This document shows, piece by piece, positions 8,895 through 17,220 of a DNA stretch of 64,000 nt; within the stretch, counting starts at the first letter, position 1, and the number at the start of each line of letters is the position of its first letter. The notes below the pieces were generated by a model, which did not search any database, was not told the DNA's origin, and saw only the letters and a program-made list of their open reading frames with translations. The translations under genes and the position numbers were made by a program. The DNA is from Amycolatopsis sp. cg9 (GTDB lineage: Bacteria; Actinomycetota; Actinomycetes; Mycobacteriales; Pseudonocardiaceae), in contig NZ_CP166850.1 in NCBI RefSeq assembly GCF_041346945.1, positions 3,844,001-3,908,000 of the forward strand, read 5' to 3'.

Positions 8895-8935
8895 AGAGGC
8901 CTGTGTTCGCAGAAAACGCGAACACAGGCCTCTTT
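8895..8935 (+). terminator. Terminator after second tRNA-fMet
   Basis: A perfect 16-bp inverted repeat (8895-8910 with 8918-8933, 7-nt A-rich loop) followed by TTT. It differs in sequence from the terminator of the first tRNA copy. Confidence 0.85.
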
Positions 8936-8946
8936 CGCATTGTATT

Positions 8947-9000
8947 GGGGGTCGAACCCCCAAACCCCCGCCAAGAGGGCTTCGCCCCCTTGGATTCCCC
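8947..9000. repeat. Dispersed double-hairpin repeat, copy 1
   Basis: Two adjacent hairpins, GGGGGT-CGA-ACCCCC and a CCAAGAGGGC/GCCCCCTTGG stem with a TTC-type loop, directly follow the tRNA terminator. A clearly related copy lies at 19602-19652, directly after the tmRNA terminator. It is a non-coding repeat associated with the ends of stable-RNA genes. Confidence 0.7.
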
Positions 9001-9301
9001 GCCGTGGTCCATTTCTTCTGCGGATTCCGCGATGGGAACACCGCGACGGGATGGTTGCGGTGCGTGTCCGGTCTCGGCCAGCCGGGGAAAGCCGCCCGCG
9101 GGACTCACCTGCCTGGAGGTGTCGCGGCCGTTCGCGTGCGGCTGGTTGGACCAAAGAACCGCGGCGATGGTTGCGCTGCGTGTCCGGGGTCCACAGTGGA
9201 CCTGGTCGCATTGGGCCGAACGAGGGGATCTCACTAGCCACAATGGACAGATCTGCTGACCACTGTGGACACAGCGGCCGATAAGTGGGAATGTAGGGGA
9301 C
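9001..9301. other. Non-coding region upstream of padR-like gene
   Basis: With the terminator and repeat before it, this makes a stretch of about 410 bp without a convincing gene. It contains a near-perfect direct repeat of 22 bp (about 9050-9071 and 9165-9186, one mismatch, GGTTGCGSTGCGTGTCCGG core). Close to the PadR start it also contains the short palindromes CCACAGTGG (9191-9199) and CCACTGTGG (9260-9268), which could be regulator sites. ORFs here have no recognisable protein features. Confidence 0.5.
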
Positions 9302-9802
9302 GTGTCCGAATTGAATGCAACAGCCGCCGCCCTGCTCGGTCTGCTCCACGACGGTCCCGCCACCGGCGGGCAGCTCGTCGCGGGAGCTGGTGAGCGATTC
9401 GGCGCCTTCTTCAGCGTCACCCGCAGCCAGGTGTACCGGGAGCTCCCGGCGCTGTCCAAGGAAGGTCTCGTCCGGCTCGGCAAGCAGGGCCCGCGCTCCA
9501 GCCAGCAGTACCTGATCACCGCCGCCGGCAAGAAGGCCTTCAAGGCCTGGCTGACGTCCGAGGCCGGTCCCGACCACCTGCGCAGCCCGCTCATCCTGCG
9601 GCTCGTGCACGCGGGGTCGTTGACGGCGAAGCAGCGCCAGTCGCTGCTGGAGTCGGCCCGGGCCAGCTACGGCCAGCAGCTCGACGACGCGAAGGCGGCC
9701 ACAAAGGCGGCCGACGGGCCGTACGAAAAGGCCGTCGCCGAGTTCGCCCAGGCCCAGGCCAAGGCCGCGCTGAAGCTGCTCGACGCCATCCCCGCGGCCT
9801 GA
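9302..9802 (+). CDS. PadR family transcriptional regulator
   Basis: 166 residues. The winged helix-turn-helix (about residues 5-85) shows the PadR pattern LLGLLHDGPATGGQL ... VTRSQVYRELPALSKEGLVR. The C-terminal helical part (95-166), with Glu/Ala/Gln-rich helices, would form the dimerisation coiled coil. The GTG at 9302 is used; AGGGGA lies only 1 nt before it, so the in-frame TTG at 9311 is a possible alternative. PadR proteins usually repress exporters or detoxification genes, but no such gene is adjacent, so the target is unknown. A strong terminator isolates it from prfB. Confidence 0.9.
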   Translation: MSELNATAAALLGLLHDGPATGGQLVAGAGERFGAFFSVTRSQVYRELPALSKEGLVRLGKQGPRSSQQYLITAAGKKAFKAWLTSEAGPDHLRSPLILRLVHAGSLTAKQRQSLLESARASYGQQLDDAKAATKAADGPYEKAVAEFAQAQAKAALKLLDAIPAA

Positions 9803-9812
9803 GGTTCGCGCG

Positions 9813-9847
9813 CCCACGACCGGTCCTCGCAACCGGTCGTGGGTTTT
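9813..9847 (+). terminator. Terminator between PadR gene and prfB
   Basis: A perfect 12-bp inverted repeat CCCACGACCGGT / ACCGGTCGTGGG (9813-9824, 9832-9843) followed by TTTT. Confidence 0.88.
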
Positions 9848-9865
9848 GCCGTAACCTTGACAAAC

Positions 9866-10969
9866 GTGAGTGATGAGTTCGACGCGGCACTGAGGGACCT
9901 GACCGGCAAGCTGACGCAGATCGAGTCGGTGATGGACCTGGATGCGCTGCGTGCCCAGGTGGCCGACCTGGAGGAACAGGCCTCGAGCCCGACCCTCTGG
10001 GACGACCCGGAGGCGGCGCAGAAGGTCACCAGCCAGCTGTCCCACCGGCAGGGCGAGCTGCGCCGGGTCAGTGACCTGCGCCAGCGGCTCGACGACCTCG
10101 GCGTGCTGTACGAGCTCGCCGAGGCCGAAGGCGACGCCGGCAGCATGGGCGAGGCCGAGACCGAGCTCGCCGACCTCGGCAAGTCCATCGACGGCCTCGA
10201 GGTCCGCACGCTGCTCTCGGGGGAGTACGACGACCGCAACGCCGTCGTCACCATCCGTTCCGAGGCCGGCGGCGTCGACGCGGCCGACTTCGCCGAGATG
10301 CTGCTCCGCATGTACCTGCGCTGGGCGGAGCGCCACGGCTACCCGACCGACGTCTACGACATCTCCTACGCCGAAGAGGCGGGCATCAAGTCGGCGACGT
10401 TCAAGGTCAGCGCCCCCTACGTCTACGGCACCCTCTCCGTCGAGCAGGGCACCCACCGGCTCGTCCGGATCTCGCCGTTCGACAACCAGAGCCGCCGCCA
10501 GACGTCGTTCGCGCACGTCGAGGTGCTGCCCGAGGTCGAAGAGGTCGACCACGTCGACATCCCGGAGAAGGACATCCGGGTCGACGTCTACCGCTCGTCC
10601 GGCCCCGGCGGCCAGAGCGTGAACACGACCGACTCCGCGGTGCGCATCACGCACATCCCGACGAACATCGTCGTCTCCTGCCAGAACGAGAAGTCGCAGC
10701 TGCAGAACAAGGCCGCCGCGATGAAGGTCCTCCAGTCGCGGTTGCTGCAGCGCAAGAAGGAAGAAGAGCGCAAGGAGATGGACGCGCTCAAGGACGGCGG
10801 CTCCAGCTGGGGCAACCAGATGCGCTCCTACGTCCTGCACCCGTACCAGATGGTCAAGGACCTGCGGACCGAGTTCGAGGTCGGCAACCCGACCGCGGTG
10901 CTCGACGGCGACATCGACGGCTTCCTCGACGCCGGCATCCGCTGGCGCAAGCAGACCGCAGCCGTCTGA
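9866..10969 (+). CDS. prfB: Peptide chain release factor 2
   Basis: 367 residues. RF2 recognises UGA and UAA stop codons and triggers peptide release. The stop-codon-reading tripeptide SPF (residues 203-205) and the catalytic GGQ (248-250, in [15 protein letters not shown]) are both present. The start is the GTG at 9866; an upstream in-frame extension runs through the terminator. The reading frame is continuous from the N-terminus, with no internal UGA or +1 shift signal, so the autoregulatory frameshift of E. coli prfB is absent, as is common in high-GC actinobacteria. It heads the conserved order prfB-ftsE-ftsX-smpB. Confidence 0.98.
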   Translation: MSDEFDAALRDLTGKLTQIESVMDLDALRAQVADLEEQASSPTLWDDPEAAQKVTSQLSHRQGELRRVSDLRQRLDDLGVLYELAEAEGDAGSMGEAETELADLGKSIDGLEVRTLLSGEYDDRNAVVTIRSEAGGVDAADFAEMLLRMYLRWAERHGYPTDVYDISYAEEAGIKSATFKVSAPYVYGTLSVEQGTHRLVRISPFDNQSRRQTSFAHVEVLPEVEEVDHVDIPEKDIRVDVYRSSGPGGQSVNTTDSAVRITHIPTNIVVSCQNEKSQLQNKAAAMKVLQSRLLQRKKEEERKEMDALKDGGSSWGNQMRSYVLHPYQMVKDLRTEFEVGNPTAVLDGDIDGFLDAGIRWRKQTAAV

Positions 10970-10974
10970 TCGGC

Positions 10975-11021
10975 GCAGCGGGTGTTCGCACGACCGCTCA
11001 CCGTGCGCGAACGCCCGCTGC
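10975..11021. terminator. Hairpin between prfB and ftsE
   Basis: A 15-bp inverted repeat with one G/T wobble (10975-10989 with 11007-11021) starts 6 nt after the prfB stop codon. There is no T run, so it is either an attenuating or terminating stem typical of high-GC bacteria or an mRNA-stabilising element. It suggests ftsE is transcribed partly from its own promoter. Confidence 0.5.
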
Positions 11022-11067
11022 TCCACCCGGGTGGACCGGGCAACCGGGGCTTCACGAGACCGGTGGG

Positions 11068-11073
11068 TAGTAT
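11068..11073 (+). promoter_or_regulatory. Probable -10 element of leaderless ftsE
   Basis: TAGTAT ends 8 nt before the ftsE GTG at 11082, and no ribosome-binding site precedes that start. This spacing places the transcription start on or beside the first base of the start codon, suggesting a leaderless mRNA. No clear -35 box is visible. Confidence 0.45.
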
Positions 11074-11081
11074 GCCGAATC

Positions 11082-11771
11082 GTGATCCGGCTCGAAGAGG
11101 TTTCCAAGGTCTACAAGACCTCGACGCGGCCCGCGCTCGAGCGGGTGTCCGTCGACATCGAAAAGGGTGAGTTCGTCTTCCTCATCGGTCCCTCGGGATC
11201 GGGGAAGTCGACCTTCCTCCGGCTGCTGCTGCGCGAAGAGACGCCGAGCAAGGGCCGCGTGATGGTGTCCAACTTCGACGTCGCCAAGCTGGCCCGCCGC
11301 CGGGTCCCCCGCCTGCGGCAGACCATCGGCTGCGTGTTCCAGGACTTCCGTCTGCTGGCCAACAAGACCGTCGCGGAGAACGTCGCGTTCGCCCTCGAGG
11401 TCATCGGCAAGCCCGGCCCGACCATCAAGAAGGTCGTCCCCGAGGTGCTCGAGCTCGTCGGGCTCGACGGCAAGGCCGACCGGCTGCCCAACGAGCTCTC
11501 CGGTGGTGAGCAGCAGCGCGTCGCGATCGCGCGCGCGTTCGTGAACCGGCCGCTGGTGCTGCTCGCCGACGAGCCGACCGGGAACCTGGACCCCGACACC
11601 AGCCAGGACATCATGCTGCTGCTGGAGCGGATCAACCGCACCGGCACCACCGTCCTGATGGCGACCCACGATCACTCCATCGTGGACTCCATGCGGCGCC
11701 GAGTCGTCGAGCTGCAGCTCGGCCGGGTGATCCGCGACGACGCCCGAGGCGTCTACGGCATCGGTCGCTGA
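11082..11771 (+). CDS. ftsE: Cell division ATP-binding protein FtsE
   Basis: 229 residues. FtsE is the cytoplasmic ATPase of the FtsEX complex, which couples the divisome to activation of peptidoglycan hydrolases (RipC-type in actinobacteria) through FtsX. Walker A GPSGSGKS is at residues 36-43, the signature LSGGEQQR follows at about 141, and Walker B is VLLADEPTG. The GTG at 11082 gives the family-typical start [14 protein letters not shown]; the ORF is open upstream to 11031 without family similarity. ftsX follows 48 bp downstream. Confidence 0.98.
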   Translation: MIRLEEVSKVYKTSTRPALERVSVDIEKGEFVFLIGPSGSGKSTFLRLLLREETPSKGRVMVSNFDVAKLARRRVPRLRQTIGCVFQDFRLLANKTVAENVAFALEVIGKPGPTIKKVVPEVLELVGLDGKADRLPNELSGGEQQRVAIARAFVNRPLVLLADEPTGNLDPDTSQDIMLLLERINRTGTTVLMATHDHSIVDSMRRRVVELQLGRVIRDDARGVYGIGR

Positions 11772-11819
11772 GACCCGCCCACCCCGCACCGACCCCGACC
11801 CCAAGGACCTGCACCCGCC

Positions 11820-12713
11820 ATGCGCGCCAGTTTCGTCTTCAGTGAGGTAGTCACCGGCCTGCGCCGGAACGTCACGATGACCATCGCGATGATCCTGACC
11901 ACGGCCGTGTCGCTCGCCATGCTCGGCGGCGGCCTGCTGGCCGTGCGCACGATCGACAAGATGAAGTCCAACTTCCTCGCCGACGTCGAGGTTTCCGTCT
12001 ACCTCACCGACGACATCAGCGCGACGGACAAGAACTGCACCCAGGCGCTGTGCCAGTCGCTGCGTTCGGACCTGCAGAGCAACAACGGCGTCGAGTCGGT
12101 CGTGTTCGAGAACCGCGACCAGGCCTACGACCGGTTCAAGAAGATCTTCGAGAGCCAGCCGGAGCTGATCGCGCTCACCGGCCCCGAGTCGCTGCCCGCG
12201 TCGCTGCACGTGAAGCTGAAGGACCCGGACCGCAGCGACTCGATCGTCTCGGAGTACGCCACCAAGCCGGGCGTGCGGAAGGTCGACGACCAGAAGAAGT
12301 TCCTCGACCGCGTGTTCAACGCCTTCAACGGCGTCCGGAACATGGCGTTCGGCGCCGCGCTCATCATGGCCATCGCGGCACTGCTGCTGATCGCCAACAC
12401 GATCCAGGTGTCGGCGTTCACCCGGCGCACCGAGGTCGGCATCATGCGGCTGGTCGGCGCGACGCGGTGGTACACGCAGCTGCCGTTCCTCCTGGAGGCG
12501 GTGGTCGCCGGCGCGGTCGGTGCGGTCCTCGGGATCATCATGCTGATCATCACGAAGGCCGGTTTCCTCGATTCGGTGTTCACCGGGGACGTGTTCCCGA
12601 AGATCACGATGCTGGAGCTGCTGTTCCCGGTCGCGCCGATCCTGCTGGCGGTGTCCGTGGTGATCTCCGCCATCACCGGTTACGTCACGCTGCGCCTGTA
12701 CGTCCGGCACTAG
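11820..12713 (+). CDS. ftsX: Cell division protein FtsX (permease-like)
   Basis: 297 residues. The topology is classical for FtsX: a first transmembrane helix at about 22-42 (MTIAMILTTAVSLAMLGGGLL), a large extracytoplasmic loop to about 175, then three helices in the C-terminal third, with the FtsX-domain stretch FTRRTEVGIMRLVGATRWY between helices. The loop contains two Cys (in KNCTQALCQSL) that may form a disulfide. It acts with FtsE to control cell-wall hydrolases at the septum. ATG start; no clear terminator before smpB. Confidence 0.97.
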   Translation: MRASFVFSEVVTGLRRNVTMTIAMILTTAVSLAMLGGGLLAVRTIDKMKSNFLADVEVSVYLTDDISATDKNCTQALCQSLRSDLQSNNGVESVVFENRDQAYDRFKKIFESQPELIALTGPESLPASLHVKLKDPDRSDSIVSEYATKPGVRKVDDQKKFLDRVFNAFNGVRNMAFGAALIMAIAALLLIANTIQVSAFTRRTEVGIMRLVGATRWYTQLPFLLEAVVAGAVGAVLGIIMLIITKAGFLDSVFTGDVFPKITMLELLFPVAPILLAVSVVISAITGYVTLRLYVRH

Positions 12714-12760
12714 CGTTTAACCGGCTGCTTGTCCTGCCCGGAATCACGTAGAGTGGTCGT

Positions 12761-13243
12761 ATGCCCAAGGAACGTGGCCAGAAGGTGATCGTGTCGAACC
12801 GCAAGGCGCGGCACGATTACTCCATCCTCGACACCTACGAGTGCGGTCTCGTGCTCGTCGGCACCGAGGTGAAGAGCCTGCGCGAGGGCAAGGCGTCCCT
12901 GGCGGACGCGTTCGCGACGGTCGACGACGGCGAAGTGTGGCTGCGGAACGTGCACATCCCGGAGTACACGCAGGGCACGTGGACCAACCACACGCCCCGG
13001 CGGACCCGGAAGCTGCTGCTGCACCGGCGCGAGATCGAGAAGCTCATCGGCAAGACCAAGGAGAGCGGGCTCTCCCTGGTCCCGCTGTCGATGTACTTCA
13101 AGGACGGCAAGGTCAAGGTCGAGATCGCGCTGGCCCAGGGCAAGAAGGCCTACGACAAGCGGCAGACGCTCGCCAAGCGCGACGCGGAGCGCGACATCAG
13201 GAAGGCCATGGGCCGCGCCCTGAAGGGCCGGTTCACGGAGTGA
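12761..13243 (+). CDS. smpB: SsrA-binding protein SmpB
   Basis: 160 residues. SmpB binds tmRNA, places it in the A site of stalled ribosomes and mimics the codon-anticodon helix with its C-terminal tail. Family blocks [31 protein letters not shown] and the basic tail [16 protein letters not shown] are intact. Its RNA partner is encoded in this window at 19176-19540. The TGA stop overlaps the GTG start of the amidohydrolase gene (GTGA, 13240-13243), so the two are probably translationally coupled. Confidence 0.98.
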   Translation: MPKERGQKVIVSNRKARHDYSILDTYECGLVLVGTEVKSLREGKASLADAFATVDDGEVWLRNVHIPEYTQGTWTNHTPRRTRKLLLHRREIEKLIGKTKESGLSLVPLSMYFKDGKVKVEIALAQGKKAYDKRQTLAKRDAERDIRKAMGRALKGRFTE

Positions 13244-14136
13244 CGGCGGGCCCGGCTTCCGACGCTGACGTCGCTCGGTGGACGGCGTCGCTCGGCCTGC
13301 CGGGCCTGGTCGACCTGCACGTCCACTTCCTGCCGAAACCGGTGATGGACAAGGTCTGGGCGTACTTCGACCAGGCTTCGACGCACTACGGCACCGAGTG
13401 GCCGGTGCACTACCGGACGTCCGAAGAGGAGCGTCTGGCGACGCTGCGGTCGCTCGGGGTGACGCGGTTCGCGCCGCTGGTGTACCCGCACAAGCCGGGG
13501 ATGGCGGAGTGGCTGACCTCGTGGGCGCTCGAGTTCGCGGCGCGGGTGCCGGACGCCGTGCCGACCGGGACGTTCTACCCCGAGCCCGGCGCCGGGTCCG
13601 CTGTGGACGGTGCGCTGCGCGCCGGCGCCCGGGTGTTCAAGGCGCACGTGCAGGTGGGCGCGTACGACCCGCGTGACGACCTGCTGAAGCCGGTGTGGGG
13701 CGCGCTGTCCGACGCCGGCGTCCCCGTCGTCGTCCACTGTGGACACGGACCGTTGCGGGGCGACTTCACCGGGTTGTCGGTCTTCGAAGAGGTCCTCGCC
13801 CGGCACCCCCGGCTGACGGCCGTGCTCGCGCACGCGGCGATGCCCGAGTTCGGGACGGCCTTCGAGCTGCTGGCGAAGTACCCGCGGGTGCACCTGGACA
13901 CGACGATGGTGGGCGTGCCGTTCGCCGAGGCGATGTCGCCGCTGCCGCCGGACTGGACGGCGCGGCTGGCGGAGTACGCCGGCCGCGTCGTGCTCGGCAC
14001 GGACTTCCCGAACATCCCGTACTCCTACGCGACGCAGCTGCGGGCGATCGCCGGCTGGGCGGCCGACGATCGCCTGGGCGAGCCGTTCCTGCGGGCGGTC
14101 CTGCACGACACCCCGCTGCGGCTGCTCAACGCTTGA
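13240..14136 (+). CDS. Amidohydrolase family protein (PF04909 type)
   Basis: 298 residues, TIM-barrel metal-dependent hydrolase of the Amidohydrolase_2 type. Metal-site motifs are visible: DLHVHFLPK near the N-terminus, VVVHCGHGP in the middle, [11 protein letters not shown], and [15 protein letters not shown] near the C-terminus. Members hydrolyse or decarboxylate small aromatic or lactone substrates; this one cannot be assigned further. The start is the GTG at 13240, which overlaps the smpB stop. It converges with the acyltransferase gene and the two coding regions overlap by 11 bp. Confidence 0.87.
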   Translation: MTAGPASDADVARWTASLGLPGLVDLHVHFLPKPVMDKVWAYFDQASTHYGTEWPVHYRTSEEERLATLRSLGVTRFAPLVYPHKPGMAEWLTSWALEFAARVPDAVPTGTFYPEPGAGSAVDGALRAGARVFKAHVQVGAYDPRDDLLKPVWGALSDAGVPVVVHCGHGPLRGDFTGLSVFEEVLARHPRLTAVLAHAAMPEFGTAFELLAKYPRVHLDTTMVGVPFAEAMSPLPPDWTARLAEYAGRVVLGTDFPNIPYSYATQLRAIAGWAADDRLGEPFLRAVLHDTPLRLLNA

Positions 14137-15439
14137 GCAGCGCCCGCTCGCTCACCGCCACCGCGCGGCCGAGGTAGCGCGTGCCGATCGCGGTGACCGG
14201 GATGTGCTTGCCCGCCAGGAGGAACCCGGCCGTCGCGAGGACCACCCACGGCACCGGGCCGTGCGCGATGCCGTCCGACAGGGGCGCGAACCCGTGCGCG
14301 GCCAGGCCGAGCAGGCCGCCGGAAACCAGCAGCCCGGCCACGACCAGCTGCGGCAGCTTCGCGGTGGCGTCGCCGGTGTCGCGCTGCATCTCGAACTGCG
14401 CGAACAGCCGCAGCAGGCCGAGCAGCACCAGCCCGCACACCGCGAACCACGCGGGCGCCATGACCAGCCAGAGCAGCGTGCCCGGCGCCGGGGTCTCGTA
14501 GCCGAGGCCGTACACCGTCACGCCCGCGACCACGATCAGCGCCGGCATGTGCCAGAGGTAGACGCTCATGAACCGCGCGCCCAGCCAGCTCAGCGCGTTC
14601 CCGATGCCCGGCCGCGCGGCGAGCGCGTTGAGCTGCGGGCGGAAGGCGAGCAGCAGGCCGATCTGGCCGACGGCGAGGAAGGCGAGCAGCACGGTCGGCG
14701 GGCTCATGTTCGACACCGGCGCGCCGGGCATCCCGATCATGCTGGCCGGGTACGGGCCGAACGCGACCATCAGCGCGGTGATCCCGAACCCGGCGGCCGA
14801 GAGCGTGAGGGCACCGCGGCGGGTGAGCGTGCCGAGGCGGCCTTCGACGTAGTGGAACCCGAGCTGGTGGACGGCGACCCAGACGAAGATCGCGTTGGCG
14901 TAACCGAGGTAGCCGAGGTCGTTGAAGCGCGCGACGTCGACCAGGATCCCCGCGGCGCCCATCACCAGCGGCACCTTGAGGCCCCAGCGCCGGTGCGCGG
15001 CGACCATCAGCGGCGTCAGCAGCACGACGAGCACGTACACGGCGAGGAACCACAGCAGCTGCGCGGCGATCGCGCTGCCGACCTGCAACGGCTGCGGCGG
15101 AACGCCGAGGCCGCGCAGGAAGTCCGGGACGACCAGCCAGACGGCCAGCAGCGGCAGCACTGGGACCATCAGCCGCTTGATGCGGGCGGCGAGCCACGTC
15201 CGCGTGGATTCCGCGCGGCGGAAGGAAATCAGGCCGGCGGCGCCGCCGGCGAAGAAGACGAGCGGCATCACCTGGCTGAGCCAGGTGACGACCCACCAGC
15301 CCGGCGTCGCGAGGGCGTTCCCGGTGGCGAGGTGGCCGTCGGAGTAGGAGAGCACCGGCATGACCCAGTGCTGGGCGATGACGGCGAGGATGGCCCCCGC
15401 CCGGACGACGTCGAGGAAGCGGTCCCGGCTCGTTTGCAT
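14126..15439 (-). CDS. Acyltransferase-3 family membrane protein
   Basis: 437 residues with about ten transmembrane helices. The N-terminal DVVRAGAILAVIAQHW carries the His typical of the acyltransferase-3 family, which O-acylates cell-surface glycans, antibiotics or lipids using acyl-CoA on the cytoplasmic side. The segment RRAESTRTWLAARIKRLMVPVL matches the family pattern after the first helix pair. The ATG at 15439 is followed upstream by a perfect palindrome at 15456-15473. The acceptor substrate is unknown, and no biosynthetic neighbours help. Confidence 0.88.
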   Translation of the reverse strand: MQTSRDRFLDVVRAGAILAVIAQHWVMPVLSYSDGHLATGNALATPGWWVVTWLSQVMPLVFFAGGAAGLISFRRAESTRTWLAARIKRLMVPVLPLLAVWLVVPDFLRGLGVPPQPLQVGSAIAAQLLWFLAVYVLVVLLTPLMVAAHRRWGLKVPLVMGAAGILVDVARFNDLGYLGYANAIFVWVAVHQLGFHYVEGRLGTLTRRGALTLSAAGFGITALMVAFGPYPASMIGMPGAPVSNMSPPTVLLAFLAVGQIGLLLAFRPQLNALAARPGIGNALSWLGARFMSVYLWHMPALIVVAGVTVYGLGYETPAPGTLLWLVMAPAWFAVCGLVLLGLLRLFAQFEMQRDTGDATAKLPQLVVAGLLVSGGLLGLAAHGFAPLSDGIAHGPVPWVVLATAGFLLAGKHIPVTAIGTRYLGRAVAVSERALLKR

Positions 15440-15455
15440 GCCGTTGAGCTTGGCC

Positions 15456-15473
15456 GTTCCGGCGTGCCGGAAC
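15456..15473. promoter_or_regulatory. Palindrome upstream of acyltransferase gene
   Basis: GTTCCGGC-GT-GCCGGAAC is a perfect 8-bp-arm inverted repeat 17 bp upstream of the acyltransferase start. It could be an operator, or a weak bidirectional hairpin after the small downstream-facing gene. This is inferred from symmetry only. Confidence 0.35.
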
Positions 15474-15533
15474 AGCGGTGCTGACCGGCGTCTTCGGGGT
15501 CCTGTTCACCCCCGGTGCGTACGGGGGTTCTCC

Positions 15534-15749
15534 CTACCTCAGCCCGTCCGGCTCGGGTTCGTGCTGCGTCGCGGAGACGCGGTACTCCCAGCCGTGGTCG
15601 GTCAGGCCGAGCTCGTACCGGGTCTCGATCTTCGGCCCACCGTGCAGGTGGATGTGCCGGATCACGGTGCCGGGCACCGGCTCGGCGTCCCCGAGCTCCT
15701 GGACGCGGCCGTCGAGCGGGCCGCCGAAGAAGCGGACTTCGTCGGTCAT
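15534..15749 (-). CDS. Small conserved hypothetical protein
   Basis: 71 residues from the ATG at 15749 (MTDEVRFFGG), which has AGAGGAG 7 nt upstream. A longer start at 15782 would place that ribosome-binding site inside the gene. The protein has the short pattern FFGGPLDGRVQELGD followed by HIHLHGGPKIETRYEL, reminiscent of small beta-rich proteins found next to phage or housekeeping genes. I do not recognise a function. There is no signal peptide or membrane segment. Confidence 0.6.
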   Translation of the reverse strand: MTDEVRFFGGPLDGRVQELGDAEPVPGTVIRHIHLHGGPKIETRYELGLTDHGWEYRVSATQHEPEPDGLR

Positions 15750-15901
15750 CTGCTCGCTCCTCTCGTCGGCGGGTCCGCTCATGGTAGGTGAGCGGTGCTG
15801 GGGGTGCCGCCCGCGGAACGGGTGACCCTGAGTCCACCCTACGGGACTTTTGGTCACCGGCCGCCCGGCCGCGGGTAACTCCGCACGCTCGCGACGGGCG
15901 G

Positions 15902-16492
15902 TCAGAGGAACCACGGGTCGGAACCGCGGTTCAGCAGCCACCACAGGGACGCGTCGACGCCGGAGAGGAAGTCGCGGTCCCCGCCGGGCCGGTGCAGCGC
16001 CCCGGTGGCCAGGTGGTGCTCGGCCTCGACTTCCGCGGCCGTCGGCCGGGGCCCGCGCCATCCGCCGCGGAGGACCGGAGTGGACTTCGCGAAGCCCTGC
16101 GTCCACCCGAGCGCGTGGATCGCGCCGCGCCGCAGCGCGGTCTTTTCGCTGTCCACGGCGGAGCGGAGCAGCGTCATGACCTCCGCGTCGGCACGCAGCC
16201 GCGGTTCGGGGGTGGCCAGTCCCAGCGCCGCCACCACCGCCACCGGGGGCTCCGGCGTCCGCTCGACGATTTCGAGCACGATGCCGGACGGCCACCGGAA
16301 CACGGTTTCCACGCCGTCGAGCCAGATGTCGGGAGCGTCGGCGGTGCTGCCGTTGCGCCACAGCTGGGCGAAGAAGCTCCCGGCGGGCGAGTCCCAGCCC
16401 CAGACGCTCTGCTCCTCCCAGCCGGGGAGGTCGATCCCGTCCTGGAACTCCTGGCCGGGCGGGCGGTCGTGGTTGCGCGAAGCGCTGCTCAT
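15902..16492 (-). CDS. Hypothetical protein
   Basis: 196 residues from an ATG at 16492. The protein is acidic and Trp-rich (WEEQSVWGWDSPAGSFFAQLW near the N-terminus, SLWWLLNRGSDPWFL at the end), with no signal peptide, membrane segment or recognisable catalytic motif. Coding use is in line with its neighbours. It lies between a small unknown gene and a NarL-type regulator on the same strand, 47 bp after the regulator stop codon, so it could share a transcript with the two-component genes. Confidence 0.6.
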   Translation of the reverse strand: MSSASRNHDRPPGQEFQDGIDLPGWEEQSVWGWDSPAGSFFAQLWRNGSTADAPDIWLDGVETVFRWPSGIVLEIVERTPEPPVAVVAALGLATPEPRLRADAEVMTLLRSAVDSEKTALRRGAIHALGWTQGFAKSTPVLRGGWRGPRPTAAEVEAEHHLATGALHRPGGDRDFLSGVDASLWWLLNRGSDPWFL

Positions 16493-16539
16493 GACGACCC
16501 TCCCCGCACAGTCCTTGCCTGACGGACGAGAACCTTCGG

Positions 16540-17181
16540 TCAGCGGCCCAGGTACGTCAGCACCGCGCGGACGCGGCGGTGTTCCTCCGCGCTCGCCTCG
16601 AGGCCGAGCTTCGAGAAGATGTTCCCGATGTGCTTCTCCACCGCGCCGTGCGAAACGACGAGCGAGTTCGCGATCGCCGTGTTCGACAGGCCCTGGGCCA
16701 TCAGGCCGAGGACCTCGGACTCGCGGGCCGTCAGCGCGTCCAGCGGGTTGCGGCGGCCGCGGGCCATCAGCTGGGCGATGACGTCCGGGTCGATCGCCGT
16801 GCCGCCGTTCGCGACGCGGCGGACCGCGTCCAGGAAGTCCGCAACGTCCGCGACGCGTTCCTTCAGCAGGTAGCCGACGCCGCCGGCGCCGCCCGAGAGG
16901 AGCTCCACCGCGTACGACTCTTCGACGTACTGCGAGAGCACCAGGACCGGCAGGCCCGGGATCTCCTTGCGCGCCGCCAGCGCCGCGCGCAAGCCTTCGT
17001 CGGTGAACGTCGGGGGCATGCGGACGTCCACGATCGCCAGGTCAGGCCGGTGTTCCTGCACCGCGCCGAGCAGGTCGTCGCCGTTGTCGACCGCCGCGGC
17101 CGTTTCGATCCCCTCGTCGGCGAGCAGGCGCGTGATCCCCGCCCGCAGCAGGACGGCGTCTTCGGCGATGACTACCCGCAT
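16540..17181 (-). CDS. NarL/LuxR-type response regulator
   Basis: 213 residues. The receiver domain (1-120) has the phosphoacceptor Asp52 in IVDVRMPP, acidic residues Glu7/Asp8 and Lys in YLLKERV. The LuxR helix-turn-helix (about 145-205) contains LTARESEVLGLMAQGLSNTAIANSL. The start is ATG at 17181. It lies 39 bp downstream of the histidine kinase gene on the same strand and is its evident partner. Target genes are not identifiable here. Confidence 0.95.
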   Translation of the reverse strand: MRVVIAEDAVLLRAGITRLLADEGIETAAAVDNGDDLLGAVQEHRPDLAIVDVRMPPTFTDEGLRAALAARKEIPGLPVLVLSQYVEESYAVELLSGGAGGVGYLLKERVADVADFLDAVRRVANGGTAIDPDVIAQLMARGRRNPLDALTARESEVLGLMAQGLSNTAIANSLVVSHGAVEKHIGNIFSKLGLEASAEEHRRVRAVLTYLGR

Positions 17182-17220
17182 CCGGCCCCCAAGCTCGTGG
17201 ATGAACGGGGTCCAGCCTAT

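Noticed and set aside
8751..9284. ORF covering the second tRNA-fMet gene
   Set aside because: It translates the tRNA itself and adjoining repeats; no protein signal.
9866..9960. Programmed +1 frameshift in prfB
   Set aside because: The frame is continuous and contains no in-frame UGA or Shine-Dalgarno-like stimulator near codon 25.
8846..11107. 753-codon open frame on the minus strand spanning tRNA-fMet, PadR and prfB
   Set aside because: It runs across a tRNA gene and antisense to prfB, and has no protein features.
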